From an uncultured cyanobacterium (GTDB lineage Bacteria; Cyanobacteriota; Cyanobacteriia; Cyanobacteriales; Geitlerinemataceae): 40,156 bases of DNA. Both the position numbers and the translations under genes were made by a program. The notes under the pieces were generated by a model that saw only the letters and a program-made list of their open reading frames with translations, did no database searches and had not been told where the DNA came from. Shown one piece after another: positions 8,575 through 18,100 of the stretch. Location of the stretch: contig CALCCD010000009.1 of the NCBI GenBank assembly GCA_937899645.1, positions 1 to 40,156 of the forward strand, read 5' to 3'. Position 1 is the first letter of the stretch; each line of letters starts with the position of its first letter.

Positions 8575-9684
8575 GTGGTTAGTTTCTTCCAAAACCTATT
8601 TTCGAGTTCAAAGAACGGTGTCGGCCTCGAGGTCTGCACCGATCGCGTTAACCTCGTCAAGCTGAAAAAGCAGGGCGTCGGTTACAAGCTCGATTTCTTC
8701 GCGACCGAGGAGTTGCCAGAAGGGCTCTTCGAGGAGGGAGAAATCGTCGATCGACCCGCAATGGCCGAGCTGCTCGATGAGTTCGTCACGGCCAACAAGG
8801 TTAATCCGAAAAATATCGCCACGGCGATCCCCGGTCGCGAGTCGATCGTGCGCCTCGTACCCGTGCCTGCCGAACTCGAAGACGAAAGCGAGCTGCGCGA
8901 CTACATCAACCAAGAGGCGGGCCTCTACTTGCCCTTTCCGCGCGAAGAAGCCGACGTTGATTACCAGCGCCTCGGCTCATTTATCGACGAAGACGACATC
9001 GAGAAAGTCCAGGTGCTGCTCGTCGCCACGCGCAAGGACGTCACCGACAGCTACATCGCCACTTTCCAAGAGGCGGGCCTGGGTCTCGATATTATCGAGG
9101 TCAGCAGCTTTTCGATCTTGCGCACGATTCGCGACCAACTCCAGCAGTTCACCACCTCCGAAGCATCGGTCTTGGTCGATCTCGAATTCGACAGCACCGA
9201 GCTGGTCGTCGTCGTCGATGGCGTGCCGCAGTTTTCACGAACGATTCCGATCGGTTGTTTCCAGATACAGAGCGCTCTGTCGGAGGCGATGAACCTACCG
9301 CCGTCACGTAACGTCGAGCTGCTCCAGGGCATGACTTTGCCCGTCGATGGAGTCGAAGCGATGACGATGGGTACGATGGGAGGAGAAAACCCCGGAACCA
9401 CAGCCATGATGAAAGTGCTCGGCGAACTGGCCGATGAAGTGCGACGTTCGATCGACTTTTACCTCAACCAAAGCGACGGGCTCGAAGTGGCGCAAATCTT
9501 TCTCGTCGGCCCCGGCAGCTCGGTCGGGCAGCTCGACGAATTTTTCATGCAGCGTCTGAGCATTCCAGCGACGCAAATCGATCCCGTGGCCAACCTCGGC
9601 TTGGAGATCGACGAAGAGCTGATCCCGCCCGTGCAGCGCCCCGGCCTCGGTGTGGCGCTGGGTTTGAGCCTGCGGGAGGTATAG
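8575..9684 (+). CDS. pilM: Type IV pilus assembly protein PilM
   Basis: A 369-residue actin-like ATPase-fold protein that sits on the cytoplasmic side of the pilus alignment complex and binds the N-terminal tail of PilN. The opening VVSFFQNLF, then GVGLEVCTDRVNLVKLKKQ, is the usual start of cyanobacterial PilM. Further family segments are IPGRESIVRLVPVP, YINQEAGLYLPFP, SVLVDLEFDSTELVVV and the late IFLVGPGSSV. An upstream in-frame ATG at 8524 would add 17 unconserved residues; GTG 8575 is preferred because it matches the family start. It is the first gene of the pilM-pilN-pilO-pilQ order found across Gram-negative bacteria. PilN follows after 3 bp. Confidence 0.92.
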   Translation: MVSFFQNLFSSSKNGVGLEVCTDRVNLVKLKKQGVGYKLDFFATEELPEGLFEEGEIVDRPAMAELLDEFVTANKVNPKNIATAIPGRESIVRLVPVPAELEDESELRDYINQEAGLYLPFPREEADVDYQRLGSFIDEDDIEKVQVLLVATRKDVTDSYIATFQEAGLGLDIIEVSSFSILRTIRDQLQQFTTSEASVLVDLEFDSTELVVVVDGVPQFSRTIPIGCFQIQSALSEAMNLPPSRNVELLQGMTLPVDGVEAMTMGTMGGENPGTTAMMKVLGELADEVRRSIDFYLNQSDGLEVAQIFLVGPGSSVGQLDEFFMQRLSIPATQIDPVANLGLEIDEELIPPVQRPGLGVALGLSLREV

Positions 9685-9687
9685 GTC

Positions 9688-10497
9688 GTGTACAGCATTG
9701 ACATTAATTTTCTCGACGATCGTCCGGAGTACAACGCCGAGGTCGAAACGAGCTCCGGTGGCGGCGGCATTTCGCTAGACGTCGAAGGGCAAACGGCGCT
9801 GATTATCGGCGCTGCGGTCGCGATCGCACCGCTGGCGCTAGTCGGCGTTGGTTGGCTCTACCTGACTCAGGTTTCGATTCCGCAGCTAAAGACTCGCCAG
9901 CAGGAACTCGATGCCGAGTTGGTTGCGTTCCAGCAGAAAGAGCAGGAGCTGGCCGCAATTAAAACTGAGGAAACCCAGATCGAAGCGCAAACCCAATCCC
10001 TCGCGGGCGTGTTTAACTTCGTGACGCCCTGGTCGGCGGTACTGCAAGACCTGCGCGATCGCACCCCACCCGGCGTCCGCATCGACGGGGTCGTCCAAAC
10101 TGACTTAGAAACCGGCGCTGCGATTGCGGCGGCTCCGGCGGAAGAGGGGGCGGTGATTCCTACCGTTGAGGGCATACCGACGAGCGTTACAATTCGCGGC
10201 ATTGCAAGCTCCTTCAGCGATGTGAATGACTTCCTGGTTGTTTTGCAGCAGTCCAATTTCTTTGAGGGTTCGGCAACCCGACTGTTGACCTCCGAGACCG
10301 AAGATAACCCGAGTACAATCGTTCAGGGAGCGGAAACCCCGTTCGTCGGCGAACTGGGCACTGTCGTTCAATTCCAGATCGAAACGCAGCTCTCGCCGAT
10401 CGCGGCGGCGAGCATGTTGGGTGAACTGGAAGCGAAAGGGGCCGCTGGCCTCGTCAACCGTATCCGCCGCTTGCAAGCCCGAGGAGTGATCGAGTAA
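9688..10497 (+). CDS. pilN: Type IV pilus assembly protein PilN
   Basis: A 269-residue bitopic inner-membrane protein of the pilus alignment complex. The short cytoplasmic N-terminus MYSIDINFLDDRPEYN carries the conserved INFL motif that docks into PilM. A membrane helix at about residues 35-60 is followed by a coiled coil (LKTRQQELDAELVAFQQKEQEL). The periplasmic ferredoxin-like domain includes TPPGVRIDGV and the SFSDVNDFLVVLQQSNFF segment. The GTG start at 9688 is supported by GGAGG at 9675-9679 within the end of pilM. Its stop codon overlaps the pilO start by one base (TAATG), so the two are translationally linked. Confidence 0.93.
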   Translation: MYSIDINFLDDRPEYNAEVETSSGGGGISLDVEGQTALIIGAAVAIAPLALVGVGWLYLTQVSIPQLKTRQQELDAELVAFQQKEQELAAIKTEETQIEAQTQSLAGVFNFVTPWSAVLQDLRDRTPPGVRIDGVVQTDLETGAAIAAAPAEEGAVIPTVEGIPTSVTIRGIASSFSDVNDFLVVLQQSNFFEGSATRLLTSETEDNPSTIVQGAETPFVGELGTVVQFQIETQLSPIAAASMLGELEAKGAAGLVNRIRRLQARGVIE

Positions 10498-11405
10498 TGA
10501 GCCAGGCAGACGATATTTACGAAGAAGAAGAGGGTCTCGTGCTCTTTGGGATCGCCATGTCGCCGACGATTCTCGGTGTCATTTTGGCGGTCTTGGGCAT
10601 TGGCGGGGCCGTCTGGCTGGGTCTCAATCTCGTGCGCCCAGCCCTCGACGAGCGCACCCAGCTCGCTGAGGACATCCAGGCCAAAGAGGACAAGCTCAGC
10701 CAGCAGGGCGATATCCAGGCGAAGATTGATGCAGCGCGTTCCGAGCTGGAGGCCGCCCGAGAAACCCAGCGCGACGTGCTCGGCATGTTTGCCAGCAAAG
10801 ATAGCCTGAGTACGCTCCTGCTCGATCTCAACCAGCAGGTCGAGCAGCGCAACGCTCAGCTCAATGCGACCCCGCTGCCCCAGCGCTTGTCTTCGCGCAA
10901 CTGCCCGGCCTACGTGGTCGAGAACTTCCAGGCGGTGAGCAACAGAGCCGACGGCTTCTTCGCGACGGCGGCGCTGACTGGCTTCGAGCCCATCGTGCTG
11001 GACGCGAATTCTGCGAATGCGAACGCGGCGGCAATCGCCGATGATGGCCTCGAGCTGGTGCAAGATGGCTCGCTCGGCAGCGGTGCGAACGGTCAAATCA
11101 AGCGCCAGACCTACACGGTTTCGTTTGAGGGTAGCTTTGTCCAAACCCAGGAGATCTTTCGCCAGCTCGAGCGGTTGCAGCCGCTGCTATTGGTGAAAGA
11201 TGTCGAAATGTCAGTCCAAGGTCGCCCAATCCTGTTTGGCAACGCTCAGCCGTTAGATAACTGCCAACCGGATCTATCTTTGGAGACAGAGTTCACGCTA
11301 CAGGCACTGCTGCCGCTCTCGACCGACGAGCTACTCGAGCAGGCCGCAGCGGAAGCAGCGGCAGCGGCAGCCGAAGGCGAAGACGGCCAACCACCCGCTC
11401 AGTAG
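10497..11405 (+). CDS. pilO: Type IV pilus assembly protein PilO
   Basis: A 302-residue inner-membrane protein that pairs with PilN. The acidic N-terminus (DDIYEEEEG) precedes a membrane helix at about 25-46. A long coiled coil follows (DERTQLAEDIQAKEDKLSQQ through ARETQRDVL). The periplasmic domain contains the conserved strand TYTVSFEGSFVQTQEIFRQL, which resembles the PilO core. The C-terminal tail is a run of Ala and Glu ending QPPAQ. The ATG overlaps the pilN stop. A 284-bp gap separates it from pilQ, wider than the gaps inside pilMNO, so pilQ may also have its own promoter. Confidence 0.9.
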   Translation: MSQADDIYEEEEGLVLFGIAMSPTILGVILAVLGIGGAVWLGLNLVRPALDERTQLAEDIQAKEDKLSQQGDIQAKIDAARSELEAARETQRDVLGMFASKDSLSTLLLDLNQQVEQRNAQLNATPLPQRLSSRNCPAYVVENFQAVSNRADGFFATAALTGFEPIVLDANSANANAAAIADDGLELVQDGSLGSGANGQIKRQTYTVSFEGSFVQTQEIFRQLERLQPLLLVKDVEMSVQGRPILFGNAQPLDNCQPDLSLETEFTLQALLPLSTDELLEQAAAEAAAAAAEGEDGQPPAQ

Positions 11406-11689
11406 CCCCGTGAGGCAACGAAATCGGTACGTTTCGCCGCCATTGGGCTGCGTTTCTGGCGCTCGGCGTACTGTTTGTTGGCGTTTGCGATTTAAAGAAC
11501 CGTTAATTTTGGCAAATTGCGGTTAAATTGGGGCAGGCTTTAGCCATGTTGGCGATCCGGTTCTCGCGATCGCCTTCGTTTGTATCGACAACGGCTTAGC
11601 TCTACGATCGCGACCGAACTAGTGGGCTACACTGGCGGTTGCGACCCTGCCATCATGGGGCAGACTGTGGCACAGATGAGGAGAATGCG

Positions 11690-13864
11690 GTGAAAAACGT
11701 TTTGAAACTGAGCGGGCTCGGCTTGAGCGCGGCGCTGGTCGGCCTCGCGCCGGAGATTGCCCACGCGGAACCGACGCAGGTCACGAATGTCGAGGTAGTC
11801 TCGACCGATACTGGCTTGCAACTTTTCATGGAGACCGCCGAGGGCGATCGTCCCCAGATTTTTCTGGTCAAGCGCGGCACTGACTTGGTTGCAGACTTGA
11901 TCAATACGCAGCTGAGCCTGCCCCAAGGCCAGAGCTATACCCAAAACGATCCGGCTCAGGGCATTGCTTCAGTTTCCGTGACGGCGCTGGATGCAAACAG
12001 CACCAGAGTCGTCGTTTCTGGCTATGGGGTCGCGCCAGAGGGCCGCGCGATCGATGACGCATCCTCGGGCGGCATTATCCTCAGCTACACGACCGGTGAG
12101 GGTGCGGCGCTGGGTAGCGCGATCGCGCCGCCAGGGATTTCGAGCGCCCCGATCGCCCAAGCCCAGGGAGGCTTCCGCAACCCGAGCCCCGATGTCTTGA
12201 TTCCGAACCCGGATATCGAAATCGACGGTGTGCCGATCGACGGCATCGGGCCGATCAACCCCGTACCGCAATTCCAGCCCCGTGCTGTTGCACCGCCGGT
12301 CGGCGATATCGCGATTTCGACGACAGATGTTTCCTCTTTCACGCTGAACCTGCGAACGGCAGAACGCGTGCCGCGCCTGGTGCTGCGTGAAGCCCCGGTC
12401 GAGGACGTGCTGGCGCTGTTGGCGCGGGCAGCGGGCCTGAACCTAGCCTACGTGGCCGAAGCGCCGGGTTCTGAAGGGCCAGATGGCGCATCTGCAAGAC
12501 GAACGATCTCGCTCGATGTAGAAAATGAAGCCGTCCAGGATGTCTTCAACAATGTCCTGCGCCTGAGCGGCCTCCAGGCCAACTTGATGGGCAATACGGT
12601 CGTCGTAGGTAGCGAGCTGCCCGACGAAGCGCGCAACGTGATTACTCGTACGCTTCGCCTCAATCAAACAGAGGTGGTTGCGGCGCGTGATTTCCTTTTA
12701 GCCCATGGTGCCGAGGCTGCGTTGATCAGCACTCAGACTCAGACTCAAACCATCCGAGAGGGCCAGCAGGGCGAACTAGGGGCGACGAGCCAGACGACGA
12801 CGACGACGAGAACTCGTTTGGAGCCCCTCACGCTCGATAGCCAAGACGATCCGTATACTGGCTATGCCGCGCTCCCTTTGCGAGGGCTTCTAGTTTCAAT
12901 CGCACCTCGCGGTCGTGGTATTGACGAGGTCGCGAATGAAATTTCGCTGACGGGCGATCCACGCAAAGTTGAAATTGCGACACAGCTTATAAGTCAGCTT
13001 GAAACGCGCCGCCGTCAAGTTGCCGTTAACGTCAAGATTGTTGATGTATCGCTGAGCAATCAAGATAACTTCAACACCAGCTTCTCATTTGGTGTCAATG
13101 ACACTTTTGTTTCGTCAGAGGACGGAACAGCTTTTCTAAACTTCGGCGGAGTGAACCCGCCGAGCAATGTCAACCTTAACCTTTCAAACCCCGTACCGCC
13201 GATTCTCGGGCCGGAGTCACCGATCGGACAATTTCCAAATCGATTCCTTTCCACCCTTGAGGCGCAGATTGTTAATGGAAATGCAAAAATCCTGACCGAT
13301 CCGACATTAGTCGTTCAGGAAGGCCAGACGAGTGTTGTGAGCCTAGTAACGGAAGTTGTTGGTGAAGTAACGGTCACATTCAACGATACGAACTCTGGAA
13401 CGCGAGAAACCCGTAACGTCGAGAAAGAAGAAGTTGGTTTGCGTCTTGCTTTATCGATCAACCAGATTGACGATAATGGCTTTGTTACCTTAAACGCCAA
13501 CCCTTCTGTCAGCGCTCCAGTCGGCCAAGAGGATCTTGGCGATGATGGGTTTGTGACGCTCATCCAGACTCGCGAGGTGAATTCGGGACGGATTCGTCTC
13601 CGAGATAATCAAACTCTCGTACTCTCTGGCATCATCCAGGACAGCGATCGGACGGAGGTGCGTAAGGTTCCCATCCTTGGTGATATTCCTCTGCTGGGTG
13701 CGCTATTCCGCAGCACGAGACGCGACAACGATCGCAACGAGGTGATCGTGATTCTGACGCCGAATATCCTCGACGATTCAGACCGGAACACCTTTGGCTA
13801 TAGCTACACGCCGAGCCGCGAAGCACGCGACTTCATCCAGCAGCAGAGCAACTTCGGTAATTAG
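11690..13864 (+). CDS. pilQ: Type IV pilus secretin PilQ
   Basis: A 724-residue outer-membrane secretin that forms the gated pore for the pilus. The start is GTG 11690, with GAGGAG at 11678-11683 and a 6-nt spacer. This gives a clean signal peptide (KNVLKL then a hydrophobic core, cleavage after AHA at residue 26); the longer frame from 11639 would bury it. An AMIN domain lies at about 30-140. A Pro-rich linker and STN/secretin-N modules follow (VEDVLALLARAAGLNLAYV; RNVITRTLRLNQTEV). The secretin domain includes ILTDPTLVVQEGQ and the hallmark VPILGDIPLLGALF from residue 660. A Thr/Gln-rich insert (about 347-378, TQTQTQT and TTTTT) splits the N-modules. The segment at about 12890-13620 is distinctly AT-richer than the rest of the gene. 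Confidence 0.95.
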   Translation: MKNVLKLSGLGLSAALVGLAPEIAHAEPTQVTNVEVVSTDTGLQLFMETAEGDRPQIFLVKRGTDLVADLINTQLSLPQGQSYTQNDPAQGIASVSVTALDANSTRVVVSGYGVAPEGRAIDDASSGGIILSYTTGEGAALGSAIAPPGISSAPIAQAQGGFRNPSPDVLIPNPDIEIDGVPIDGIGPINPVPQFQPRAVAPPVGDIAISTTDVSSFTLNLRTAERVPRLVLREAPVEDVLALLARAAGLNLAYVAEAPGSEGPDGASARRTISLDVENEAVQDVFNNVLRLSGLQANLMGNTVVVGSELPDEARNVITRTLRLNQTEVVAARDFLLAHGAEAALISTQTQTQTIREGQQGELGATSQTTTTTRTRLEPLTLDSQDDPYTGYAALPLRGLLVSIAPRGRGIDEVANEISLTGDPRKVEIATQLISQLETRRRQVAVNVKIVDVSLSNQDNFNTSFSFGVNDTFVSSEDGTAFLNFGGVNPPSNVNLNLSNPVPPILGPESPIGQFPNRFLSTLEAQIVNGNAKILTDPTLVVQEGQTSVVSLVTEVVGEVTVTFNDTNSGTRETRNVEKEEVGLRLALSINQIDDNGFVTLNANPSVSAPVGQEDLGDDGFVTLIQTREVNSGRIRLRDNQTLVLSGIIQDSDRTEVRKVPILGDIPLLGALFRSTRRDNDRNEVIVILTPNILDDSDRNTFGYSYTPSREARDFIQQQSNFGN

Positions 13865-13905
13865 CCGAAACTAGAGCGCTTTGCAAACTCCTCATTGACC
13901 GATAT

Positions 13906-13947
13906 GGCCGCTTCTTCTGTGTTTTGAAGGCGCGGCCTTTTTTGTTT
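13906..13947 (+). terminator. Rho-independent terminator after pilQ
   Basis: GGCCGC (13906-13911) pairs with GCGGCC (13932-13937), with extra CTTC/GAAG pairing inside. It is followed at once by TTTTTTGTTT. It lies 41 bp after the pilQ stop and closes the pil cluster. Confidence 0.8.
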
Positions 13948-13981
13948 AAGGTGGCTTTCGAGCGTACCGAGAAGAAACACC

Positions 13982-14818
13982 ATGACTCAAGCTAAGCGGC
14001 CCGGACTGGCGATCGCCGCGATCGCGGTTATCTCGTTCAGCCTGCTGCCGATCCTCTGGCAGCTTTTCACATCGTTCAAAACTAACGACGCCATCACAAC
14101 GATCCCCAGCGTTTATTTCCCGAATCTCCAGCAGCTGACGCTAAGCCAGTACACCAGCCTGTTCGAGCAGCAGCCGTTTCTGCGCTACATCTTCAATAGC
14201 GCCTTTGTGGCGATCGTCTCGACGCTGCTGTGTCTGGCGATCGGGACACCTGCGGCCTACGCCCTGGCCCGCCTTAAGCTGCCGGGTGAAAACCTGATGC
14301 TGGCGCTCGTGACGCTCGTGACGCTCTTTCCCTATATCCTGCTGTTTCTGGGTTTGCTCGAGCTGGTTCGGTTTGCGGGCTTGGGTAACAACTACCTGGC
14401 ATTGCTCGTGCCCTATACCGCCATCAATTTGCCGCTGACGATTCTTGTGATGCGGAGCTTTTTTCAGCAGCTCCCGCGCGATCTGGAGGACTCGGCGCGG
14501 GTCGATGGCTATGATACTGGCCAAATGCTGGTGCAGATTCTGCTGCCGATGACCGCTCCGGCCTTGGTGACGACGGGAATCTTGGCGTTTATCTTTGCGT
14601 GGAACGAGTTTATTTTCGCGCTGAGCTTTATCAGCGAGGAGTCGATGAAGACGATCCCGATCGCGGCGGCGCAGATCGGTGGCGCATCGACCTATGAAAT
14701 TCCCTACGGCACGATCGCGGCGGCGACGACGATCGGAACGCTGCCGCTGGTGGTGCTGGTGCTGGCATTCCAGCGCAAAATCGTCCAGGGTTTGACGGCT
14801 GGAGCCGTTAAGGGCTGA
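13982..14818 (+). CDS. Carbohydrate-type ABC transporter permease (MalG family)
   Basis: A 278-residue inner-membrane permease with about six membrane helices. The first helix (about 9-30) is followed by LFTSFKTNDAI, typical of MalG-type permeases of the CUT1 sugar-uptake family. The EAA loop that contacts the ATPase reads EDSARVDGYDTGQMLVQILLP, where the canonical EAA is EDSA and the conserved DG and LP are kept. LAFIFAWNEFIFAL and a final KG tail are also typical. Binding protein, partner permease (MalF type) and ATPase genes are not adjacent, so it is an orphan. The substrate cannot be inferred; in cyanobacteria, relatives import compatible solutes such as glucosylglycerol, trehalose or sucrose. 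The start at ATG 13982 gives the normal length. Confidence 0.9.
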   Translation: MTQAKRPGLAIAAIAVISFSLLPILWQLFTSFKTNDAITTIPSVYFPNLQQLTLSQYTSLFEQQPFLRYIFNSAFVAIVSTLLCLAIGTPAAYALARLKLPGENLMLALVTLVTLFPYILLFLGLLELVRFAGLGNNYLALLVPYTAINLPLTILVMRSFFQQLPRDLEDSARVDGYDTGQMLVQILLPMTAPALVTTGILAFIFAWNEFIFALSFISEESMKTIPIAAAQIGGASTYEIPYGTIAAATTIGTLPLVVLVLAFQRKIVQGLTAGAVKG

Positions 14819-15166
14819 GAGTACTCTACGGGAAAAGCGCCTGCTGTCTGGAGGGCGAGCACTGAGCGTCGTCGTTAGCGTCACGTTCGCGAAGCGAATC
14901 GTGCTATGCCCAGGCGATCGACGAGGCCGACGCTACGCGAACGATAAGCTCGGCTTTCATTGGCAACTTCTGGGCAAATATATTCTTGGAGTGCTTTAAG
15001 GGTCGTCAGCGTTCGGTGACACGACCGCGAGTCTGAGGGCGATCGACAATTGCGTTGTTGGGATAAAATCGGATGCCTGATATCTGATGGCCCTGTGTGG
15101 CACATCGATCGAGCCCTGCCACCGACACAGCAGCGGGCTTGCGACAGCTCTGTACTTTCCAACTTT
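14819..15166. other. Intergenic region with a dispersed repeat
   Basis: A 348-bp spacer between the ABC permease and the GH15-like gene. The middle (14857-15000) is the second copy of the dispersed repeat; the last 160 bp should hold the promoter of the GH15-like gene, but no consensus box is evident. Confidence 0.55.
14857..15000. repeat. Dispersed repeat, copy B
   Basis: About 144 bp collinear with 2584-2734 and in the same orientation. The 5' part has small insertions and deletions. The 3' part from GACGCTACGCGAACGA to TTTAAG aligns almost base for base and, on the minus strand, encodes LKALQEYICPE with a later RSRSVG, matching copy A in frame. It lies in the spacer in front of the GH15-like gene. 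Confidence 0.75.
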
Positions 15167-18100
15167 ATGAATAGCGTTTTCGGTAACGCCGCTCCCGACG
15201 TCCGCGATTCTCTCCTCGATACGTACTACGAGAAAATCAAGGGCGTTATCCTCGCCAAGCAGCACCCGGTGAGCGGCCTGCTGCCTGCCAGTACGGCGAT
15301 CAACGAGCACGGGGACTACACCGACGCCTGGGTTCGAGACAACGTTTACAGCATTTTGGCAGCGTGGGGTCTGGCGCTGGCGTACCGCAAGACGGACGAT
15401 CGCCAGGGTCGCGGCTACGAGCTGGAGCACAGCACGGTCAAGCTGATGCGCGGTCTGTTGACGGCGATGATGCGCCAGTCGCACAAGGTCGAGCGTTTCA
15501 AATACACCCAAGCGCCGCTGGACGCGCTCCACGCTAAGTACGATACGCCGACGGGCGACAAGGTCGTGGAAGACGATCGGTGGGGACACCTGCAAATCGA
15601 TGCAACCTCGGTGTTCGTGCTGATGCTGGCGCAGATGACGGCGTCGGGCCTGTCGATCGTCTATGGCCTCGATGAAGTTAACTTCGTGCAAAATCTGGTG
15701 TACTACATCGGGCGCGCTTACCGGACACCGGACTACGGCATTTGGGAGCGGGGCAATAAAATCAACCACGGCAAGCCGGAGCTAAACGCCAGCTCGATCG
15801 GCATGGCGAAGGCGGCGCTGGACGCGATCGACGGGCTGAACCTGTTCGGCGCGCGGGGCGGGCAGGCATCGACGATCTACGTGCTGCCGGACGAGGTCGC
15901 TCGGATGCGGGTGACGCTGCAAACGCTGCTGCCGCGCGAGTCGGCCTCGAAGGAAGTCGATGCGTCGGTGTTGAGTGCGATCGGCTTTCCAGCTTTTGCC
16001 GTGGAAGATGCGGCGCTGATCGATCGCACTTACGAGAAGATCGTCGCGAAGCTGGAGGGTCGCTACGGCTGCAAGCGCTTCTTGCGCGACGGCCACCAAA
16101 CGGCGATCGAAGATAGCGAGCGGCTGCACTACGAGCCGGAAGAGCTGCTGCGCTTTGTCGATATCGAGTGCGAGTGGCCGCTGTTTTTTACCTATCAGTA
16201 CCTATTCCACCTGTTTCGCGGCGAGCGCGAGAAGGCGACGGAGTACCGCCAAAAGCTCGAGGCCGTCACGGTCGATCGCGACGGTTGGGCGCTGCTACCG
16301 GAGGTGTACTACGTGCCTGCCGATCGCATCGAAGCCGAGCGCCAAAATCCCCACAGCCAAGACCGCCAGCCCAACGACAATCTGCCGTTGGTTTGGGCGC
16401 AGAGTCTGTTTTGGCTTGGCAAGCTGATGGATGATGGCGCGATCGTCCCCGGCGATCTCGACCCGCTGGGCAATCACCTGAAATCAAACGATCGCCAGCG
16501 GCCCCGAGTCCAGGTGGCGCTGCTGACGGAAGATTTAGACCTACAAGCCGACCTGGCCACCTACGGCATCGCGACCCAAACGCCCGAGGAGATCGCGCCC
16601 ATCCAGGTGCGACCCGCTCGCGATCTGACCCAGGTTTACGAGCGCATCGGTCGCAACGATCGCCTCGGTCTAACTGGCCGCCCCGGCCGTCGGCTCCGCA
16701 GCCTCAGCACCTCGCAGATCTACTGGCTGCGTGGCGAGACCGTAGTCTTTTTGCCGTCGTTCCTCAACCAGCGCGAGTTTTATCTGACGCTGGACTACCA
16801 TTTCCTGGTCGAGCAGATCCGCAGCGAGCTGGCCTATGTGTACCGCCACTGGCACAGCCTCGGCCGCCCGACGATGACGCTGATGCTGACGCGGCAACTG
16901 CTCGATACCGGTCGCGATGCCATGCTCGACTTGATTCACCAGCTCGAGAGCGGCGAATGCGGCGGCATTCCCGTCCAGCTCGGAACGCTGGCGCAGTTCG
17001 TGCAGACATCGGGCTCCGAGCGCATCGACTTTATTCACGGCCACGACTTTGAAACGGCCACGACTTGCGATTCGGGTGTCCCGACGAACGCTCTGCCGTT
17101 CCTGCCCGAAGCCAGTCAGCCGCTGACGCCCGGCCAAGAGTTCGACATCGAGAGCGAGCGCAACGTCGGGGCGCTGGTTGCTCGCCTGCGCGAGACGCGC
17201 AACATCTACGAGCAGACCGAGATTTTGCACACGATCGCCACCCTCGAGTCGCTGCACTTCAATACGGGGATCGGTCACGGCGCGACGGTCGCCGACCTGC
17301 TCGAAGAGCTGTACGCCAAGGCCAGCCGCGTCCGATCGGGCGAGACCAACGAAGCCTACTGGTCGCTGGTGCGTTACACCGCCGGTCTGCTCGGTCGCTA
17401 CAACATCGGTCTCTCGGACGCCGTGACGGACATCTTGGTGCGACAAAAGCAGATCCTGATCGGGAAGGCATTCAGCGAAGATTCGCTTATTGTCGAGCCG
17501 CTGCCGCTGGAAGAAATCGTCGATAAGATCGCCCACTTTTGTCGGGAAGATATCCGCGATCGCGTCCTGACCCAGGAAATTTTGATTTACCTGAGCGGTA
17601 TCGTCAAAGCCGAGCCGAAGCTGTTCGACGGCTTTTTGACGCTGCGGGTGGGCTACTTGATTCTGCTGCTGACCAGCGAGCTAGCGCGGGAGCGAGGTCT
17701 GACCCAGGACGAAGCCTACAACCAGCTGATGTTCCTGTCGCCGTTCGAGATTAAGACGCGCTTGCGGAATGCGATCGCCGGTTACGGCGGTCTCGGCTCG
17801 ACCCTCGAGCAGCAGGAGACGCTCCATCCGCGCAAGAGCGATCGCGCCGTGGACTGGCACGTGCTGCCCCAGCCGTCGGACGATAATGCTCGCGATACGG
17901 ACTGGCATCGCCAGCGCCAGCACGACGGCGCGGCGGGCCGCGTTCCGGTGAACTTCTATCCCGGCGTTTGGAAGCTGCTGCAAAACTGTAAGGGGCTGGT
18001 GATTGGCGACAAGCTCGAAAGTCGCAACCGTCTCGACAGCGATCCGATCGTCTCGGAGATGACCCCCGGCGAGAAAAACTTCGCGCTGCGGGTCGAGCGC

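Noticed and set aside
10368-11144. Long minus-strand open frame (258 codons) over pilN/pilO
   Set aside because: Antisense to two clear pilus genes and with no domain-like content; long shadow frames are common in GC-rich DNA.
16670-17536. Minus-strand open frame of 288 codons inside the GH15-like gene
   Set aside because: Fully inside a well-supported gene, with low-complexity Arg/Gln/Leu-rich sequence and no family motif.
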